A stretch of 38,726 bases of DNA from the IMG/VR virus record IMGVR_UViG_3300046777_000412, positions 1-38,726 of that record. One strand, 5' to 3'. Shown piece after piece: positions 22,906 to 29,958 of the stretch (its first letter is position 1; every line of letters begins with the position of its first letter). The stretch comes from a virus. Made by a program: the position numbers and the translations under genes. Below the pieces are notes generated by a model. That model was not told the origin of the DNA. It saw only the letters and a list, made by a program, of their open reading frames with translations, and searched no databases.

Positions 22906-23848
22906 TAGTTCCTCCTATTTGTTTGACTGATATTCTTGTGGATTCTTTTCCTTCCTTACCAGGAAGGTATCCAAGTTTACTCTGTACTTCTTCTTTGTCA
23001 ATGATGAAAGAGCCTTTCACATTTGACCATTGCACTTGGATGCCAGACTTAGTAACGCCGAGTAATCCAGCAAGCGACTCTTTAAGTCCTTCCTTTCGTT
23101 CGGTCAGTTCCTTTATCTTGGCATCCAGTTGCAAATACTCCAGCGCATTTTTATCTGCGTCGGAATCCTCAATGATTATCTGTTCAGTTTTTGTAAGTTC
23201 TTTTTTTAGACCAACGCATCCAATCTCACCAGATGCGTCATAGTATTTACAATAGAACTTACAGTAATTCTCATCCTTCTCAGGTTCTGGCGCTACCTCT
23301 GATGTCTTAACTGCCTCTAACCAAGAGAGGGCTTCAAGTGCGACAGAAGAATCGTACTTCTCTGAGTGGACCTTTATGTCCCGCTCGTCACCGTCTCTTG
23401 GTATAGCGACTAAGTGAACGTTCTGGACCTTCCCCAATCCAGACTGTTCGATAAGGTAGCCGTAGGTTTGCACCTGCCAGCGTTGTTGCAGTGAAGGAAA
23501 ATAATTAAGGTTCTTGGCCTTAACTGTTTTCCAATCTACAACATCTCCCGTTTCCGGGAAATATGCGTCTACGTGTGCTTTCATTCCATTGTATTCAACG
23601 GATGATTCAAGCATCACACCTTCGTGTTTATCTAAAGCCTTCTCAATAGCAGAGTGAATGGCTGTTCCCATAATGGCAGCCAACTTCAATTCATTCTCAT
23701 TTGTCTCAGGCTGGTCATTAAGTTTGTACCAGACTTTACGTCGGCATCCACCTAATTCGGATGGACCAACCTGTATCTGTGTGGAACGTGGCCGTGCTGC
23801 TTCCTTTGCGTGAAGCGCTTTAACTAATAAATCTTTTATGTCCATCAT
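22898..23848 (-). CDS. Fe-S PD-(D/E)XK exonuclease, Cas4/RecB-like
   Basis: 316 residues from the ATG at 23848 (ATGA overlap with the upstream stop; the longer frame from 23878 lies inside the upstream gene). It has the Cas4/AddB-type build: first cluster Cys35 in SELGGCRRKVWY, His65 in GTAIHSAIEKAL, Asp94 in AHVDAYF, Asp105-x-Lys107 in VVDWKTV, a QVQTYGYLIE motif, then Cys196, Cys200 and Cys211. These would bind a 4Fe-4S cluster. The C-terminus (from about 215) is a coiled-coil plus a Lys-rich tail. It probably trims DNA ends for recombination. It is not part of a CRISPR locus; no repeats are present. Confidence 0.85.
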   Translation of the reverse strand: MMDIKDLLVKALHAKEAARPRSTQIQVGPSELGGCRRKVWYKLNDQPETNENELKLAAIMGTAIHSAIEKALDKHEGVMLESSVEYNGMKAHVDAYFPETGDVVDWKTVKAKNLNYFPSLQQRWQVQTYGYLIEQSGLGKVQNVHLVAIPRDGDERDIKVHSEKYDSSVALEALSWLEAVKTSEVAPEPEKDENYCKFYCKYYDASGEIGCVGLKKELTKTEQIIIEDSDADKNALEYLQLDAKIKELTERKEGLKESLAGLLGVTKSGIQVQWSNVKGSFIIDKEEVQSKLGYLPGKEGKESTRISVKQIGGTNV

Positions 23849-24045
23849 ACTCCCGGAAACCACATCACTAAGTCCCACTTTGTAAAGTGGATATTAAAAA
23901 ACAATAAGTTTATTTGAAATGCTTTTACAAGATAAAGGTTAGGAAGAAAAACTTCTTCTTCATAGTAATCAATTCCGATGGACCAGTTGTGCAAGTAGTG
24001 TCTATTGATTCGGATACTGAAACTATTACCGATATCTTTTCTCAC
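23845..24045 (-). CDS. Small actinophage-type protein, unknown
   Basis: 66 residues from a GTG overlapping the upstream stop (GTGA). The sequence is rich in aromatic and hydrophobic residues (HYLHNWSIGIDYYEEEVF; INLLFFNIHF; WDLVMWF), with short beta-strand character rather than a long membrane span. It resembles small proteins that accompany nucleases in actinophages. Function unknown. Confidence 0.65.
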   Translation of the reverse strand: MRKDIGNSFSIRINRHYLHNWSIGIDYYEEEVFLPNLYLVKAFQINLLFFNIHFTKWDLVMWFPGV

Positions 24046-24608
24046 CGTGGGTCCTTTCGTTGTGCTACCAACTGTATAGGTGGGTGAGTATTAACGTCAA
24101 GCACCGATGCAAGTTCAACTGCTTTTCGGGCGTGTTGCTCTGGTGTCTTCTTTAGACTAGCAGTAGGTAGGCCAGCAAGATAACCAAGAGCGAACTGACC
24201 ACCCGAACCAATACCGTAGATTCCCAACTTACTTTGGATGAACGAAAGGTCAATCGCAATGTGGAATAGGTTGCCAGAAAACGCGACAAGGTAGTCGAAC
24301 CCTGACTCTTTTTCTTTTGTTGCTTCATAAGGGTCATATCCATTCTCTTTGAAAGCGGTAAGTATTGATGGAAGTATTTTCTTTCCCATCCACTGCACGG
24401 GGTCTGCACCTTTATATGCGGGCGGAGTCCAGTTATAGGCGAGGATATCTCCAGGTCTTGAATCACCTACGATTCCTAATAAATACTTTCCGACGTTAAC
24501 TATCTTCGGAGTTGTCGTACTTATAGTCCTGAGATTGTCTTCAGTTATCTGAGAATCGGCTGCTAAGATACAGCGGTCTGGTAATTGAATTCCAACTAAC
24601 GTAGTAAT
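24042..24608 (-). CDS. Proteasome beta/HslV-like Ntn hydrolase
   Basis: Belongs to the proteasome-type N-terminal threonine hydrolases. Counting Thr1 as the first Thr of TTLVGIQL, the catalytic Asp falls exactly at 17 (ILAADSQ) and the Lys at 34 (TTTPK, one later than in the proteasome). A GIGSGGQFALGYL segment matches the glycine-rich oxyanion loop. The open frame reaches a GTG at 24671, but that start lies within an inverted repeat. The Ile codon ATT at 24608 has AAGGAAAGGA six bases upstream, so translation from ATT would give Met-Thr, and Met removal would expose Thr1 (188 residues). An Ile at -1 argues against self-cleavage of a longer precursor. First gene of the leftward replication operon. 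Confidence 0.8.
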   Translation of the reverse strand: MTTLVGIQLPDRCILAADSQITEDNLRTISTTTPKIVNVGKYLLGIVGDSRPGDILAYNWTPPAYKGADPVQWMGKKILPSILTAFKENGYDPYEATKEKESGFDYLVAFSGNLFHIAIDLSFIQSKLGIYGIGSGGQFALGYLAGLPTASLKKTPEQHARKAVELASVLDVNTHPPIQLVAQRKDPR

Positions 24609-24649
24609 CGGCAGTCCTTTCCTTCGGAGAAAAAATTTTACACTACTAC

Positions 24650-24674
24650 GGCGTGTCTGCTCCGGTGACACGCC
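24650..24674. promoter_or_regulatory. Inverted repeat upstream of replication operon
   Basis: Perfect 8-bp repeat GGCGTGTC/GACACGCC with a 9-base centre, 42 bases upstream of the proposed ATT start. On the minus strand TGTAAAAT just downstream could serve as -10 box (about 24641-24634), which would place the repeat near -35, a good place for an operator. More repeats follow at 24713-24740 (AGGCCGCC/GGCGGCCT) and 24752-24765 (GGCGC/GCGCC) inside the divergent gene. No T-run, so it is not a simple terminator. Confidence 0.45.
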
Positions 24675-24689
24675 AATAATTTCTACAAT

Positions 24690-25019
24690 ATGAGCGTGAG
24701 CGAATATATAAGAGGCCGCCTACGGCGTGACCGGCGGCCTCCCAACCGCGAGGCGCTGACGCGCCAAGCCGAGCGGTCTGTGGTTTTCCGTCTACTCCGG
24801 CTGTTGAAAAACAGACCAAGTCTACCGCCAATACAGGCTACTGATTTGCGTTCCGTCGGTCCGACACACGCCTGTGTTTGTGGCTGTACTGTCTTTCTAA
24901 CCTACGCTCAGTTTGAAGATTATGAAATCTGTTGGTATGCACTAGATGTTGAATGTGCTAACTGTGGCAACTTACTTAAAGCCCCTTGCCCAATAGATAA
25001 ACCTGAATTTGAGCAATAA
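24690..25019 (+). CDS. Zinc-ribbon protein on opposite strand
   Basis: 109 residues. The C-terminal 60 form a conserved-looking unit: TDLRSVGPTHACVCGC, a strand-rich middle, VECANCGNLLKAPCPIDKP; the two CxC/CxxC pairs suit one zinc ribbon. The Arg-rich first 50 residues (GRLRRDRRPPNREAL) are encoded by GC-rich DNA with two inverted repeats and may be partly untranslated; no good binding site is seen at ATG 24690. It is divergent from the proteasome-like gene and converges on the late terminator. Role unknown. Confidence 0.65.
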   Translation: MSVSEYIRGRLRRDRRPPNREALTRQAERSVVFRLLRLLKNRPSLPPIQATDLRSVGPTHACVCGCTVFLTYAQFEDYEICWYALDVECANCGNLLKAPCPIDKPEFEQ

Positions 25020-25050
25020 AAAAAGACCCCCAGGATTTCTCCCAGGGGTC
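25018..25050 (-). terminator. Intrinsic terminator of the late leftward operon
   Basis: On the minus strand GACCCCTGGG pairs with CCTGGGGGTC (10 bp including two G-U wobbles), loop AGAAAT, followed by seven T. The wobbles become mismatches on the plus strand, so it works well only leftward. It lies 20 bases after the holin-like gene and overlaps the stop of the converging plus-strand gene. Confidence 0.9.
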
Positions 25051-25070
25051 CTTGCCTCGCTGCTATTTAA

Positions 25071-25280
25071 CTAATACTTCAGACCGAACTCTGCTTCAGC
25101 CTTGTCTGCCCACTTCACGGCAGGTGCGGTTAGACCGCCGATTAGTACTGCATACTCAGGTGCCAAATCGGTAGCAAATGCGATACCCATTGTCACTGCT
25201 GATGCAAGCACAGCGCGGAGATAAGACTTAAATGCAGCCTTGAACTCTTTGCTTTTTAGTTTCTTGATTAACTTATCCAC
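25071..25280 (-). CDS. Holin-like membrane protein
   Basis: 69 residues from a GTG directly after the endolysin stop, with GGAGA upstream. A basic N-terminus (MDKLIKKLKSKEFK) precedes two hydrophobic stretches, about 21-37 (LRAVLASAVTMGIAFAT) and 41-56 (EYAVLIGGLTAPAVKW), and a charged tail. Holins permeabilise the membrane to free the endolysin and usually lie beside it, as here. Last gene before the late terminator. The function is from context and topology. Confidence 0.7.
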   Translation of the reverse strand: MDKLIKKLKSKEFKAAFKSYLRAVLASAVTMGIAFATDLAPEYAVLIGGLTAPAVKWADKAEAEFGLKY

Positions 25281-25748
25281 TTAGTCTCCTTTAGGACTTG
25301 GTGTTTCTTTCTTTTTAGCCTTCCTTGAAAGAGCCGCTGTAACCCTGTTCTTCAACTTAGGCTTTTCCATCCAAGCAAACCAAGGACTTGTATCCTTGGA
25401 GTGTTCCGCCTTTATGGAAATATGTAGATGTTTCATATGTAAATTAGAACCAGTGTACTTACGGTCACCTTTATCTTTGGACCAGATTCTTCCACTGAAG
25501 ATTAGGTAGGATACCCGTTTGTCATCCTTTAACTTCTCATAGATATCACCGCAGTCAATACCGTGATGCGGGTCGTGAGTCAAATCAGCAGCAAGACCTG
25601 TGTTGTGGTCCGAGTTCGGTGATTGCTTTAGGTGCGCAGCAGAAGGTAGGAGTCCATCGCTCGCCTTCATACGTTTCGGAGCAATGGCAGTTGCCTGTCG
25701 CAACACTGCGATTGCAGCAGGACTTGCTACTTTTACTACTTTCTTCAT
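25281..25748 (-). CDS. Endolysin, M15-type peptidase
   Basis: 155 residues from the ATG at 25748, which overlaps the previous stop as ATGA. It is a zinc D,L/D,D-peptidase of the M15 type: SDHNTGLAADL gives His48 and Asp55, and HMKHLHI gives His107 and His109, with an acidic residue likely in between as catalytic base. It cuts cross-linking peptides of the cell wall. No signal peptide, so it needs the holin; no wall-binding domain beyond a Lys-rich tail (RKAKKKETPSPKGD), which may bind anionic wall polymers. Confidence 0.85.
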   Translation of the reverse strand: MKKVVKVASPAAIAVLRQATAIAPKRMKASDGLLPSAAHLKQSPNSDHNTGLAADLTHDPHHGIDCGDIYEKLKDDKRVSYLIFSGRIWSKDKGDRKYTGSNLHMKHLHISIKAEHSKDTSPWFAWMEKPKLKNRVTAALSRKAKKKETPSPKGD

Positions 25749-25933
25749 ATTGACCACCATATTCTGATTGTTCCGTTACATTCTCCACACACATAAGGCA
25801 AGTCGTCCCCATTCTTGTAGTGATTTCTGATTATCTCTGCAGTAGTTTCAAAGTCTGCTTCGTGGGTATCTCTCCCACAATGAGGGCATACCTCTGCTCC
25901 AACGTTTTGATAAACGTGGATGCAATGAGTCAT
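25745..25933 (-). CDS. Small zinc-binding protein in lysis cassette
   Basis: 62 residues. CPHCGRDTH and CGECNG give two CxxC pairs plus His, enough for a zinc ribbon of the rubredoxin-like type; the N-terminal HCIHVYQNVGAE may belong to it. The ATG overlaps the upstream stop (ATGA) and the stop overlaps the endolysin ATG, so expression is coupled. Role in lysis unknown. Confidence 0.65.
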   Translation of the reverse strand: MTHCIHVYQNVGAEVCPHCGRDTHEADFETTAEIIRNHYKNGDDLPYVCGECNGTIRIWWSI

Positions 25934-26133
25934 CGTTTGATTGCTTCCTTTACAAGGTCAGTCAGTAAATCAACCTTATGCTCTAGGGCGTTGACCTTAT
26001 CCTTCAATGAACTACCGCCGTTAGGTTTTAGTTCGGATAGATAATGCTTGGTCAAATGCTTTACTCCCATTGCTAGCGCACCAGCAAGGGTAGTTACGGA
26101 CACGGCTAATCCAGCCCAGTCAGCAGGGGTCAT
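25930..26133 (-). CDS. DUF2746-like membrane/coiled-coil protein, possible second holin
   Basis: 67 residues: one hydrophobic span at about 5-25 (DWAGLAVSVTTLAGALAMGV), a loop with PNGGSSLKD at 37-45 and a coiled-coil tail (VNALEHKVDLLTDLVKEAI). The NGGSSL(K/R)D plus coiled-coil ending is typical of DUF2746-type actinophage proteins. One-span proteins of this kind sit in lysis cassettes and may act as holin or antiholin beside the two-span protein at 25071. ATG with GGAGCC upstream. Confidence 0.65.
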   Translation of the reverse strand: MTPADWAGLAVSVTTLAGALAMGVKHLTKHYLSELKPNGGSSLKDKVNALEHKVDLLTDLVKEAIKR

Positions 26134-26143
26134 CTCTGGCTCC

Positions 26144-28375
26144 TTATACAGAACGAATTGTTATTAGTAATACTCCACCAAAGCCGGTAAACCTTTTATC
26201 TTGCGGTGTCCGGTTGATGAAATCTAGTTCTTCGATGAGTCCGACGTATGACTCACCTGTTCTATAGTCTTCAATTCTTACAGTATCTCCATTGTTCTCA
26301 ACGGTTTCTAACTGTTGCAGTCTTTGCCAAGCAGACCCTTCATAGCCAGCCTGAACTCCAAACTTATCTGCCTCGTGGTCAAAGCACATTACTGGATATT
26401 GAATCAAGCGCTGACGAGGAACGGCAGGTAAAGCCTTAGTCTGATAACCAGTAAAGACTGGTGACTTAGTATCGTCATTACCAAGATTGATAACAAACTT
26501 GAATCCTAAATACTGCTGTGGTGTTGATGGGTATGCAGTTCCAATCTCACCTACAGAATCTCCTTGTGAGAATAGGCCAAGACCATACTCATTATATTCT
26601 TGGTCAACAGACTTCACTTCAAGTGAGCCATTCTCAGTATCAAACTGTGGCAAGATAAACTTGAATCGCTTTAGTTCTAATGTGTTATAGCGGATAAAGC
26701 CAGTCTGTAAGTATCCGCTACTGATATAGCGGGTAGCAGATTCTATATAGACTTTACCGTTTGTTGTAGTTGTAGCATTAGTTGTAAATGCTAATCGGTC
26801 AGTGCCATCTATAAAGGCACAGGCAGTAGTCTCGTGATTGGTATTACCAGTAGCCTTATATAAATCAAAAGCATAAGGAAATACCAGCGGAGATATCTGA
26901 GTACCAAGGTCAATGCGGATAACTCCTGGCTCATCTTCAACGCTAGTTGCAGCCCAAGCAAATCTATCTCTAAAAGCAAAGTCATAGACTGGTTGAGTAT
27001 TTTCCCAAATCAATGGACCATAGGCTAAAGAACCATCATCTGCGACAGCAGCGGCTCGAATACCCTTAGTAGTTCCAATCATAATGTAGCCAAGATAGTA
27101 AGCAATCTTGTAGATGCGCTCGCCTGATGGCATTTCAGCGGCAGTAATAGCACTGGTTAGAGTGGGCATAGTTCCGCTAGATGAAAGCGTAAACTTCTGG
27201 ATATTAGATTGGGTTCCAGAAAAGCCTGTGCAGTAGATAGCAGCACCGCTTGATGTGATGCTGGTATAAACAAAGTCATCTACTGGGTGGGTATAGACAG
27301 CAGTAGGTAGAGATGTCGCTGCTGTAGAAATTTCATAAACCTTGTTATTGATACAAGCAACGATACGTTCTTTGGTGAACTCCATTACCGCATTAGTCAC
27401 AACAAGACCCGTGACATCAAACATCTGTACTGTACTGGTTGGTGAGTCAGTTGAATAGCCAGTCAATGGCTTCTTATACATAGTCAACTTAGTAGTACCA
27501 CCGCTGGTTACGTTAGTTATCCAATAACAGTAAACTCCATCGTCACACATTGCATAAACTTTGTCATCAGTTCCAGAGTTGTAGTCAACAAAATGCTGGA
27601 CATCGCTAGTAATAGTTCCTGTTGCAGGAGTAGATGTCACGTTAGATGCAGTCTTGGCATAAGTCAAAGTAGTTGTAGTAGGAACTGAAGCAATAGTATA
27701 TGTTCCGTTGAAGGTAGCATCTACGCCAGCAACTGTTATTTCCATACCTACAGCAAGACCGTGAGCAGAACTTGTAGTCAAAGTTGCTACGTTAGAGGTC
27801 AAAGCCTTGTTAGTTACAGTTGCCGTAATGGTTGGATAAATCTTGTCAATATCAAATCCGTCAAGCATTAGACAGCCATAGAACTCGTTATAGGTAGTAG
27901 CACCAGTATTGGTCAACTGCTTCCATTGAATAGACCTGAGAAACTGTTGTGGTCTTAAGTTGTCATTTAGATTAGCAGTTGTGTAATGACCTTCATCTAC
28001 ATCATAAAGAAGAGTTACTTGACCTCTGGTCCAGATGTCGCAACCTTTAGATTCGGTGTACTGGAAACGAAGTCCTTCATCCTGAGCAGGTTCAAAGTAC
28101 TTGATGCCTTGACCTAGGTGGAATGATGACTGGCTTCTAAACCACCAGCCAGTTAGAGATTGTTCACCTGCTTCTCTGGTCTGGTCATATTGTTGCTTAC
28201 GATACTGAGCCGTGACACGGCGATACGGAGTATCGTCAGAAGCCTGAACAAAGAAAGGTAGACCAGCAACGGCAATGTCATAAGCCACACCGGTAGCCGA
28301 GTAATTGATAGCACCGGCAGGGTTAGAGAGGGTATAGGGGATTGCCTCGGTAATGTCGTCGCCGTATGGGGCCAC
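26144..28375 (-). CDS. Large tail protein
   Basis: 743 residues, GTG start with AAGGAG five bases upstream. Mostly beta-strand-rich with many aromatic residues and repeated Gly-Thr turns, as in podovirus tail-nozzle or beta-propeller tail proteins. A separate insert at about 184-253 (starting VTNKALTSNVATLTT, with a GLAVGMEITVAGV motif) is a small Ig-like domain common in phage structural proteins. No catalytic motif. It lies between the late fibre genes and the lysis cassette, so it is probably the main tail tube/nozzle or a distal tail protein. Confidence 0.7.
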   Translation of the reverse strand: MAPYGDDITEAIPYTLSNPAGAINYSATGVAYDIAVAGLPFFVQASDDTPYRRVTAQYRKQQYDQTREAGEQSLTGWWFRSQSSFHLGQGIKYFEPAQDEGLRFQYTESKGCDIWTRGQVTLLYDVDEGHYTTANLNDNLRPQQFLRSIQWKQLTNTGATTYNEFYGCLMLDGFDIDKIYPTITATVTNKALTSNVATLTTSSAHGLAVGMEITVAGVDATFNGTYTIASVPTTTTLTYAKTASNVTSTPATGTITSDVQHFVDYNSGTDDKVYAMCDDGVYCYWITNVTSGGTTKLTMYKKPLTGYSTDSPTSTVQMFDVTGLVVTNAVMEFTKERIVACINNKVYEISTAATSLPTAVYTHPVDDFVYTSITSSGAAIYCTGFSGTQSNIQKFTLSSSGTMPTLTSAITAAEMPSGERIYKIAYYLGYIMIGTTKGIRAAAVADDGSLAYGPLIWENTQPVYDFAFRDRFAWAATSVEDEPGVIRIDLGTQISPLVFPYAFDLYKATGNTNHETTACAFIDGTDRLAFTTNATTTTNGKVYIESATRYISSGYLQTGFIRYNTLELKRFKFILPQFDTENGSLEVKSVDQEYNEYGLGLFSQGDSVGEIGTAYPSTPQQYLGFKFVINLGNDDTKSPVFTGYQTKALPAVPRQRLIQYPVMCFDHEADKFGVQAGYEGSAWQRLQQLETVENNGDTVRIEDYRTGESYVGLIEELDFINRTPQDKRFTGFGGVLLITIRSV

Positions 28376-28402
28376 TGGGTCTCCTTATGCTAGTATTGCT
28401 TT

Positions 28403-28879
28403 GTGACTAAAAGGTCTTGCGGTGATTGTACTAAATGCTGTGAAGGCTGGCTTCAGGGCGAAGCACTTGGATATAAATTTTATTCAGGTAGGCCTTGTCA
28501 TTTTGTAGCCATAGGTAAAGGTTGTTCTATCTATGCCAAGCGTCCCAAAGAACCTTGCCAAACATACAAATGTGCTTGGATTGAAAGCGATGATATTCCT
28601 GAATGGATGAAACCTTCTGAAGTAAATGCCATTGTAGATTTTCGTAAAACAAAAAACGGAATAGATTATATTTCTATAAATGAAGCAGGCGCTGTACTGT
28701 CTGCTCAAGTTCTTACTTGGGCTATTCAGTATGCCCTAAAAAATAAAAAGAACTTATATTGGAAAGTTGCCAATGGAGAACATTGGATTGGCTCTCCTGA
28801 ATTTGATAAAGATATTACTCTTGGGTCTCTTCCTGAGGTTCAGGAAAATTCCACAAGCAAGCCTCTTCATCAAAAATAG
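28403..28879 (+). CDS. YkgJ-like CxxCxxCC protein on opposite strand
   Basis: 158 residues from a GTG at 28403. The N-terminus has CGDCTKCC (Cys6, 9, 12, 13), then GRPCHF, GCSIYAKRPKEPCQTYKC: the cysteine set of the YkgJ/PF03692 zinc- or iron-chelating family. The second half, about 60-158, is an ordinary alpha/beta extension. It is the only plus-strand gene in the late region and its 3' end overlaps the opposing gene by 65 bases. A weak promoter (TTGCCT, 17 bases, TATGGG) lies upstream inside the tail gene. The DNA is more AT-rich than the tail gene, suggesting recent gain. Metal carrier or oxidoreductase partner; role unknown. Confidence 0.75.
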   Translation: MTKRSCGDCTKCCEGWLQGEALGYKFYSGRPCHFVAIGKGCSIYAKRPKEPCQTYKCAWIESDDIPEWMKPSEVNAIVDFRKTKNGIDYISINEAGAVLSAQVLTWAIQYALKNKKNLYWKVANGEHWIGSPEFDKDITLGSLPEVQENSTSKPLHQK

Positions 28880-29159
28880 GCTCAATAGTAGTCCCATCTT
28901 CCAGCAGTAAAAGCGCTGGTTTTGGAGGAATAAAAGCATCTTTTTCTTCATCATAAAAGAATCCAGGACCTGCATAATTTTTACGAAGAGGAGTTCCTCC
29001 TAGTAAATGCTTTCCACCAAATGTGTTATATGAGGTTTTTACCCAACGACCACCAAGGTTATCTATGAGCCATTGGTAACCCTCATCTGGGTCATTATTG
29101 CTGCCAACGGTAACTCTTATGACTATGTTATTGTCATCTAACTCAGCCCAGTGTGCCAT
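28815..29159 (-). CDS. Aquatic-phage tail-region protein, unknown
   Basis: 114 residues beginning MAHWAELDDNNIVIRV, with GGRWVKTSYNTFGG, RKNYAGPGFFYDEEKDAF and a Pro-rich end. This closely resembles a small protein family seen often next to fibre genes in cyanophages and other aquatic phages; its function is not known to me. ATG 29159 shares bases with the upstream stop. The 3' end overlaps the opposing plus-strand gene. Confidence 0.75.
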   Translation of the reverse strand: MAHWAELDDNNIVIRVTVGSNNDPDEGYQWLIDNLGGRWVKTSYNTFGGKHLLGGTPLRKNYAGPGFFYDEEKDAFIPPKPALLLLEDGTTIEPIFDEEACLWNFPEPQEETQE

Positions 29160-29953
29160 TATTTACCTTGCCTTTGTTGTTCGTAGTGCATTTTTGAGTA
29201 TTCCAGAAAAGAACCATTGAATATAAAAGAACCTGTATGATTCAATTCTATCCAAGGTAAAACCCATATTTTATATCCGATGCTTTGAACGTATCTACAG
29301 AACATATAATCTTCAGATAAATAGTGTTTAGTTTTAGGGTCTATCTCGCAATCAAAATAATAAAACATTTCCGTACCGTCATCTGGGTCTATAGAAAACT
29401 GTTTTGGGTACGTTCTCTTGAAGGAATCAAATACATCTCTATGTATCATCATAAAGCCAGTACCTGATTCAGATACGCTAATAGGTTCAAGCAAGTTGAA
29501 TGTTTTATCTTCTTCAAAGTTTGCTACAAAATAAGAAGAATAGTTTATAGCGTCTTGTTTATTATTTATTAGATTATTGAAATAACCATATTTTAGTTTA
29601 TCCCAATCTATCTCTTTCATTGGATAGATGCCCGCAATAACCTTTTTATCATTTGATAGAGTCATTACTTCCATCATTTTTAGAACATCTTGCCATTGAA
29701 ATCCTATATCAGAATCTATAAACATAAGCATATCTGACTTAGATTTTAGAAATTCTTTTACAAGTTTATTTCTAGCCCTTTGTACTAAAGATTCATTAGA
29801 CAAAGTATGCAGTTCAAATTCAATACCAATCTTGCCCAAGTTGTAGGCAAGGTCAGTTGTTGATACTGTGTAACTAGCGGTTGAATTTCCATTGTACATA
29901 GGCGTAGCAATAAATAACTTTTTTCCTTTTATTGCCTCTATGTCCAGATTCAC
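29159..29953 (-). CDS. Glycosyltransferase, GT-A fold
   Basis: 264 residues. Start KKLFIATPMYNG, then SLVQRARNKLVKEFL and MLMFIDSDIGFQW with the DxD metal motif at Asp80/Asp82 bind the nucleotide sugar as in GT2-like enzymes; SESGTGFMMIHRDVF and the later LSEDYMFCRYV carry the acceptor side and likely catalytic base. AT-rich compared with its neighbours. It probably glycosylates a virion or host surface molecule, and its neighbour, the FN3/glycine-rich protein, is a candidate substrate. GTG start with a weak site. Confidence 0.8.
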   Translation of the reverse strand: MNLDIEAIKGKKLFIATPMYNGNSTASYTVSTTDLAYNLGKIGIEFELHTLSNESLVQRARNKLVKEFLKSKSDMLMFIDSDIGFQWQDVLKMMEVMTLSNDKKVIAGIYPMKEIDWDKLKYGYFNNLINNKQDAINYSSYFVANFEEDKTFNLLEPISVSESGTGFMMIHRDVFDSFKRTYPKQFSIDPDDGTEMFYYFDCEIDPKTKHYLSEDYMFCRYVQSIGYKIWVLPWIELNHTGSFIFNGSFLEYSKMHYEQQRQGK

Positions 29954-29958
29954 AAATA

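Noticed and set aside
22898-23848. Cas4 as a sign of a CRISPR system
   Set aside because: No repeat-spacer array or other cas gene is seen; Fe-S PD-(D/E)XK exonucleases are common in phages.
26411-26450. CTGACGAGGA, matching a hammerhead core half
   Set aside because: There is no GAAA half, cleavage triplet or pairing stem around it, and it lies within the tail protein gene.
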